A stretch of DNA of 64,000 nt from CAVXZE01 sp963766175 (GTDB lineage: Bacteria; Myxococcota_A; UBA9160; UBA6930), in the NCBI GenBank assembly GCA_963766175.1, contig CAVXZE010000012.1, forward strand, positions 1-64,000, read 5' to 3'. Both the position numbers and the translations under genes were made by a program. Under the pieces are notes generated by a model, which worked only from the letters and a program-made list of their open reading frames with translations, was not told where the DNA came from and ran no database searches. This document shows positions 60,506-64,000 of the stretch, one piece after another (position 1 is the stretch's first letter; the number at the start of each line of letters is the position of its first letter).

Positions 60506-61506
60506 CACATCTCCCGCACCGTGCGCGGGTCGAGCACGTCGCGCACGGCATCGCCAACGCGGTTCACCGCCAGGATGAGCAGGAACAGCGCGGCGGATGC
60601 CGATAGAAGGTTCCAGGTGATGGGGGGATCGCGAGAGAGCTCGTCGCGCGCCTGGTCGATCATCTGCCCCCACGACCCATCGATCCCGATTCCGAGCCAG
60701 GAAAGCACGGCCTCGGAGAGCACCAGGCCCGAGAAGAGCAGCACGAAGGTGATCACCACCAGGTGCATCAAGTTCGGCAGCACGTGGCGGAAGACGATGC
60801 GCGTCTCCGAGACGCCGAGGGCGCGCGCGGCCATGACGTAGTCGAGCTCGCGGAGCTTCAGCGTCTCGCCGCGCAACAGGCGGCAGAGCCCCACCCAGCC
60901 GGTGACCCCAAGCGCCACGCAGACCTGCACGGGTCCGCGGCCCAGCACGGTGATGAGCGCGATGAGCAGGAGCAACCCCGGCATGGCGGCCAGGGTCGAG
61001 ATCAGGAAGAAGACCGCGTCGTCCACCCGCCCGCCCCGGTAGCCTGCCGTGACCCCGAAGAGCAGCGCCAGCGGGATCACGATCAGCGTGGTGAGCCCGC
61101 CGATCAGCAGCGCCACGCGGGTGCCCTTCAGCGTCAGGTGGAACACATCGCGCCCGATGATGTCGGTCCCGAGCAGGTGCTTCCCGGGGTGGACGAGAGG
61201 TGCACCGCCGTAGAACTCCGTCCGGGCGAGCGGTGCCGAGTAGCTCCGCTCGAGGAAGTCGATCGGAAAGGCGCGATCGATGATCGAGCGCGGCTTGTAC
61301 AGCGCCACCACATCGCCCCCGCCCGACGCCCCTGGGCCGCCGACCCAGGAGACCGCGTCCAGCAGCGCCGTCACCACGAACAGCAGCACCATCGCCAGCG
61401 CCAGTGGGCGACGCCGGACCACCTCGCGGCCGGCTTCGCGCCACAGGCGGTTGCGGCCCGCCACCCGCAGCACCCAGGCGCTACCCGCCAGCAGCAGGCC
61501 GACCAC
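60502..61506 (-). CDS. oppC: Peptide ABC transporter permease OppC-like
   Basis: 334 residues from GTG 61506. An N-terminal helix (LALAMVLLFVVTALLDAV) and a periplasmic loop (LLGTDIIGRDVFHLTLKGTR) are followed by the permease domain. The EAA loop YVMAARALGVSETRIVFRHV contacts the ATPases. It is 40 bases after oppB. The sequence LVHPGKHLLGTD is a typical feature of the OppC/DppC group. Confidence 0.92.
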   Translation of the reverse strand: MVGLLLAGSAWVLRVAGRNRLWREAGREVVRRRPLALAMVLLFVVTALLDAVSWVGGPGASGGGDVVALYKPRSIIDRAFPIDFLERSYSAPLARTEFYGGAPLVHPGKHLLGTDIIGRDVFHLTLKGTRVALLIGGLTTLIVIPLALLFGVTAGYRGGRVDDAVFFLISTLAAMPGLLLLIALITVLGRGPVQVCVALGVTGWVGLCRLLRGETLKLRELDYVMAARALGVSETRIVFRHVLPNLMHLVVITFVLLFSGLVLSEAVLSWLGIGIDGSWGQMIDQARDELSRDPPITWNLLSASAALFLLILAVNRVGDAVRDVLDPRTVREMW

Positions 61507-61546
61507 GAGATTCGAGACGACGTAGGGCTCCAGCGCTCCCCCTCCC

Positions 61547-62512
61547 CTACCCGAGCCTCACCCGCGGGTCCACCAGCGCGTAACTCACGTCGGTGAGGAT
61601 CTGTCCCGCGATGAAGGCGAGCGATCCGATGAAGACCATCACCCGCAGGGTCGCGAAGTCGTTTCCGTTGATGGCGTCCACCGTCATGGAGCCGAGACCG
61701 GGGATTCCGAAGAAGGACTCGAGCAGGATCGACCCGGTGAACAGGTAGGGGATGGCCATGACCACCCGGGTCAGGATGGGGATCAGCGCGTTCCGGAGCA
61801 CGTGGCGGGCCATCACCCGACCGTCGCCGCAGCCCTTGGCCCGTGCGGTGCGCACGTAATCGCGGTTCGTCTCCTCCAGGAAGACGGTGCGGTAGAAACG
61901 CACGGACTCTCCGATCCCCGCCGCGAGCGCCACGGTAAGGGGAAGCGCGAGAAAGCGCAGAATCACCGCCGGCGAGGAATCGAAGCCCGAGATCGGGAAC
62001 CAGCGAAGCAGCTTCCCGATCAGGTACTGCCCGCCGATGATGTAGATCACGATGGAGAGGCTCATGCCCAGCACGCAGAGGGCGACGCCCACCGTGTCGA
62101 TGTAGGTGTCGCGGAAGTAGGCCACGAACAGCGAGAGCGCGATGCCCGCCAGGGTCCCCAGCAGGAAGAGCGGGATGGTGAGGGAGAGGCTCGGTGCGAG
62201 TCCCTCGCGCAGGCGCCTCTTGATGGGCACGTCGTCGGCGTCGCTGCGCCCGAAGTCGAAGCTCAGCATGCTCCGGAAGTGGTCGAAGAGCAGGGTGTCG
62301 GTGGGATCCTCGGGGTTCCAGAGGCGGGGCCTGTGGTAGCCGTGATTGGTGATCCACTGGGCGACGGCCTCGGGGGGAGCCTTCTCGCCGATCGCCCGGC
62401 GGGCCATGTCCTCGGGCGTCACCCAGCCGAAGAAGAGCACGAAGAGGAAGAGCAGCACTCCGAGCACCACCAGGAATCCGTAGGCGATGCGGCGCACCAC
62501 GAAGGCCAACAT
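61547..62512 (-). CDS. oppB: Peptide ABC transporter permease OppB-like
   Basis: 321 residues from the ATG at 62512, which shares its first base with the oppA stop. An N-terminal helix (RIAYGFLVVLGVLLFLFVLF), several further helices and the EAA loop YVRTARAKGCGDGRVMARHV. An insert of ~40 residues after the first helix (EDMARRAIGEKAPPEAVAQW) is present. It pairs with OppC to form the channel. Confidence 0.92.
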   Translation of the reverse strand: MLAFVVRRIAYGFLVVLGVLLFLFVLFFGWVTPEDMARRAIGEKAPPEAVAQWITNHGYHRPRLWNPEDPTDTLLFDHFRSMLSFDFGRSDADDVPIKRRLREGLAPSLSLTIPLFLLGTLAGIALSLFVAYFRDTYIDTVGVALCVLGMSLSIVIYIIGGQYLIGKLLRWFPISGFDSSPAVILRFLALPLTVALAAGIGESVRFYRTVFLEETNRDYVRTARAKGCGDGRVMARHVLRNALIPILTRVVMAIPYLFTGSILLESFFGIPGLGSMTVDAINGNDFATLRVMVFIGSLAFIAGQILTDVSYALVDPRVRLG

Positions 62513-64000
62513 CACTGGCGCTCCCGGAAGAAGGTCACCACGCCGGGGACCACCAGGATTACCAGCAGTGTCGTGATGGCGTAGGCAGGCCAACGCACCG
62601 GCCGGTTCCACTCCTCGCGCAGCCGGGCGCGGAGCACGGGATCGACGTCCTGGTACTTGAGGGTCGAGAACGACATTCCGAGGGGCTTCACGTTGGCCAC
62701 CCAGGGCTGGTAGAGGCCGAAGGACTCGGGATGAAACAGCTCGATCCAGGGGCGCTCGCGCTCGAGGATCGCCCGCATCTCCCGGATCAGCTCGATGCGG
62801 CGCTCGTCGTTGGGGCGATCGCGCATCTCCAGGAACAGCTCGTCGAAGCGCGGATCGGAGAAGTTCGCCGTGTTGGGCCCGGTGCTGACACTGCGCGCCA
62901 TCGGTCCCCAAAGCAGGAAGAGGAAATTCTCGGGGTCGGGGTAGTCCGCGACCCAGCCCCAGAAGAAGATCTGGTAGGCGCCCCTTCGCACCTTGTCCTG
63001 GAACTGGTTGTAGTTGGTGGCCGCGATCTCGACGTCCAGCCCGATCTTCTTCCACGCCTCGACGAAGAAGAGGTAGCGAAGCCGCCCCCGCGCACTGGTA
63101 TCGCCGGTGTCGAAGCTGAGATGCAGGGGCTTGCCGGTCCCGGGATCGATTCCGTTCGGGTACCCCGCCTCGGCCAGGAGCCGCTGGGCGCGGAGCAGAT
63201 CCACCTGCCGGTAGGGATTGCGGTAGCCCTCCTCGTAGCCGTAGAGGCCGGGCGGAATCGGCGTCTGGGCAGGGATGCCTCGGCCGTTCGCGAAGATCCG
63301 GGTGTACTCGCGTGCATCCACGGCCAGGCTCATGGCCTGGCGCAGCTTTCGGCCGCGCTCGCCCGCCTGGCGCCCCACCTCCGGATCGTCCATGTTGAAT
63401 CCCAGGTAGTAGATCGAGGGCACGACGGATTTCTCCAGACGCATGCCGATCGCCTGCATCTCGGGCGACAGGTTTCCCTCGTGGATGATCTTGTCGAAGC
63501 TCTCCTGGATGACTCCCGAGGCGTCGTAGTAGCCCTGCAGGAACTTGTTGAAGGCGGGAATCGTCTCCTTCTCGTAGCGAAGCTCGATGCGCTCGATGAA
63601 GGGCAGGGATCTCCCCAGGTAGGCAGGATCGAGCCGCCCCAGCTCCTCGTCTCCGGGCTCCCCCTCGCTCGGGTAGGTGGCCGCGGGTGCTCTCGCCTCG
63701 GGATGACGGATCCCGTACCAATTGGGGTTCTGCTCCAAGACGATCCGGCTGCGCTTCCGGTAGTGCACCAGGCGAAAGGGACCGGCGCCCACCGGATGCT
63801 CGGCGAAGGCCTTGCGTCCCTCCTCGCCGTCGTAGTAGGCCACCGCCTCCCACGGCACCGGCGTGGTGAACTCCATGGCGAACCAGTAGAGCAACTGCGG
63901 ATAGGCCGCGCCGAGCACGATCTCGAACTCGGTGTCGGAGAAGACGCGCAGCCCCTCGACGGGGCCGACCGCCTGGTACTGTCGATCGATGCGCAGGGCC
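62512..64000 (-). CDS. oppA: Peptide-binding protein of the ABC transporter (OppA-like, partial)
   Basis: The 5' end lies beyond 64000; ~495 residues are seen. SBP family 5 features: EHPVGAGPFRLVHYRKRSRI, RKLRQAMSLAVDAREYTRIF, YRNPYRQVDLLRAQRLLAEA, FFWGWVADYPDPENFLFLLW and WIELFHPESFGLYQPW. The protein ends with a hydrophobic helix, PAYAITTLLVILVVPGVVTF, followed by FRERQ. That is a C-terminal membrane anchor, not usual for these proteins. It supplies peptides to OppB-OppC. The stop overlaps the oppB start. Confidence 0.9.
   Translation of the reverse strand, partial: ALRIDRQYQAVGPVEGLRVFSDTEFEIVLGAAYPQLLYWFAMEFTTPVPWEAVAYYDGEEGRKAFAEHPVGAGPFRLVHYRKRSRIVLEQNPNWYGIRHPEARAPAATYPSEGEPGDEELGRLDPAYLGRSLPFIERIELRYEKETIPAFNKFLQGYYDASGVIQESFDKIIHEGNLSPEMQAIGMRLEKSVVPSIYYLGFNMDDPEVGRQAGERGRKLRQAMSLAVDAREYTRIFANGRGIPAQTPIPPGLYGYEEGYRNPYRQVDLLRAQRLLAEAGYPNGIDPGTGKPLHLSFDTGDTSARGRLRYLFFVEAWKKIGLDVEIAATNYNQFQDKVRRGAYQIFFWGWVADYPDPENFLFLLWGPMARSVSTGPNTANFSDPRFDELFLEMRDRPNDERRIELIREMRAILERERPWIELFHPESFGLYQPWVANVKPLGMSFSTLKYQDVDPVLRARLREEWNRPVRWPAYAITTLLVILVVPGVVTFFRERQ

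Overview
The window is GC-rich Gram-negative chromosomal DNA. A Tol system and lipoprotein signals show an outer membrane. The calcium-loop NDGDG repeats, a DUF4215 Cys-rich repeat, FHA plus DUF4388, a MshEN protein, a bactofilin, giant sensor kinases and frequent GTG/TTG starts all suit a deltaproteobacterium in the wide sense (Myxococcota, Desulfobacterota or Binatota-like). No rRNA or other species-level marker is present, so the lineage is inference.

Layout. 1-8763 is an accessory region. It holds a gene tail, an IS21 istA remnant, a frameshifted exported five-haem cytochrome, an SGNH hydrolase with the same kind of repeats, a small secreted orphan and a DDE transposase. This region ends at the tmRNA gene ssrA (8764-9129, minus). 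9220-24130 is a RDD / SpoIIM / DUF58 / MoxR / DUF4350 / DUF4129 membrane-linked cluster. It is split by about 8.1 kb of signalling genes (two sensor kinases, two response regulators, two small proteins) lying between two copies of a 168-bp direct repeat. 24180-35669 is minus-strand housekeeping: a secreted metalloprotease, smpB, panD-panC-panB, rsmA, tsaD, dksA and a Tol operon (tolQ-R-A-B-cpoB) with no pal at its usual place.

35768-40809 (plus) holds pepA, a monohaem cytochrome c, rpoH, acylphosphatase, DUF192, FHA-DUF4388 and a DUF99 protein. 40812-43357 (minus) holds a gluzincin-like peptidase, moaB and a moaD-moaE fusion. 43428-49756 (plus, with one minus bactofilin) holds an Nfu protein, a frameshifted Lys/Ala-repeat plus EF-Tu-domain-2 protein, then holB-metG-tatD-suhB and a secreted orphan. 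49761-54406 (minus) is a Gld-like ABC exporter cluster. 54568-57270 is one gene joining a GT4 glycosyltransferase to two lipopolysaccharide-kinase-like domains. 57248-64000 (minus) holds a small orphan, a MshEN protein and a peptide ABC transporter whose binding protein runs off the window.

How it fits together. Most genes are tightly packed with ATGA/GTGA/TTGA overlaps, implying long translationally coupled operons. ssrA and smpB supply trans-translation. panBCD feeds CoA synthesis, and moaB with moaD-E serves molybdopterin synthesis. The points most worth following are the repeat-flanked signalling island, the glycosyltransferase-kinase-kinase fusion, the two frameshifted genes (five-haem cytochrome and Lys-rich protein) and the Tol operon lacking pal.
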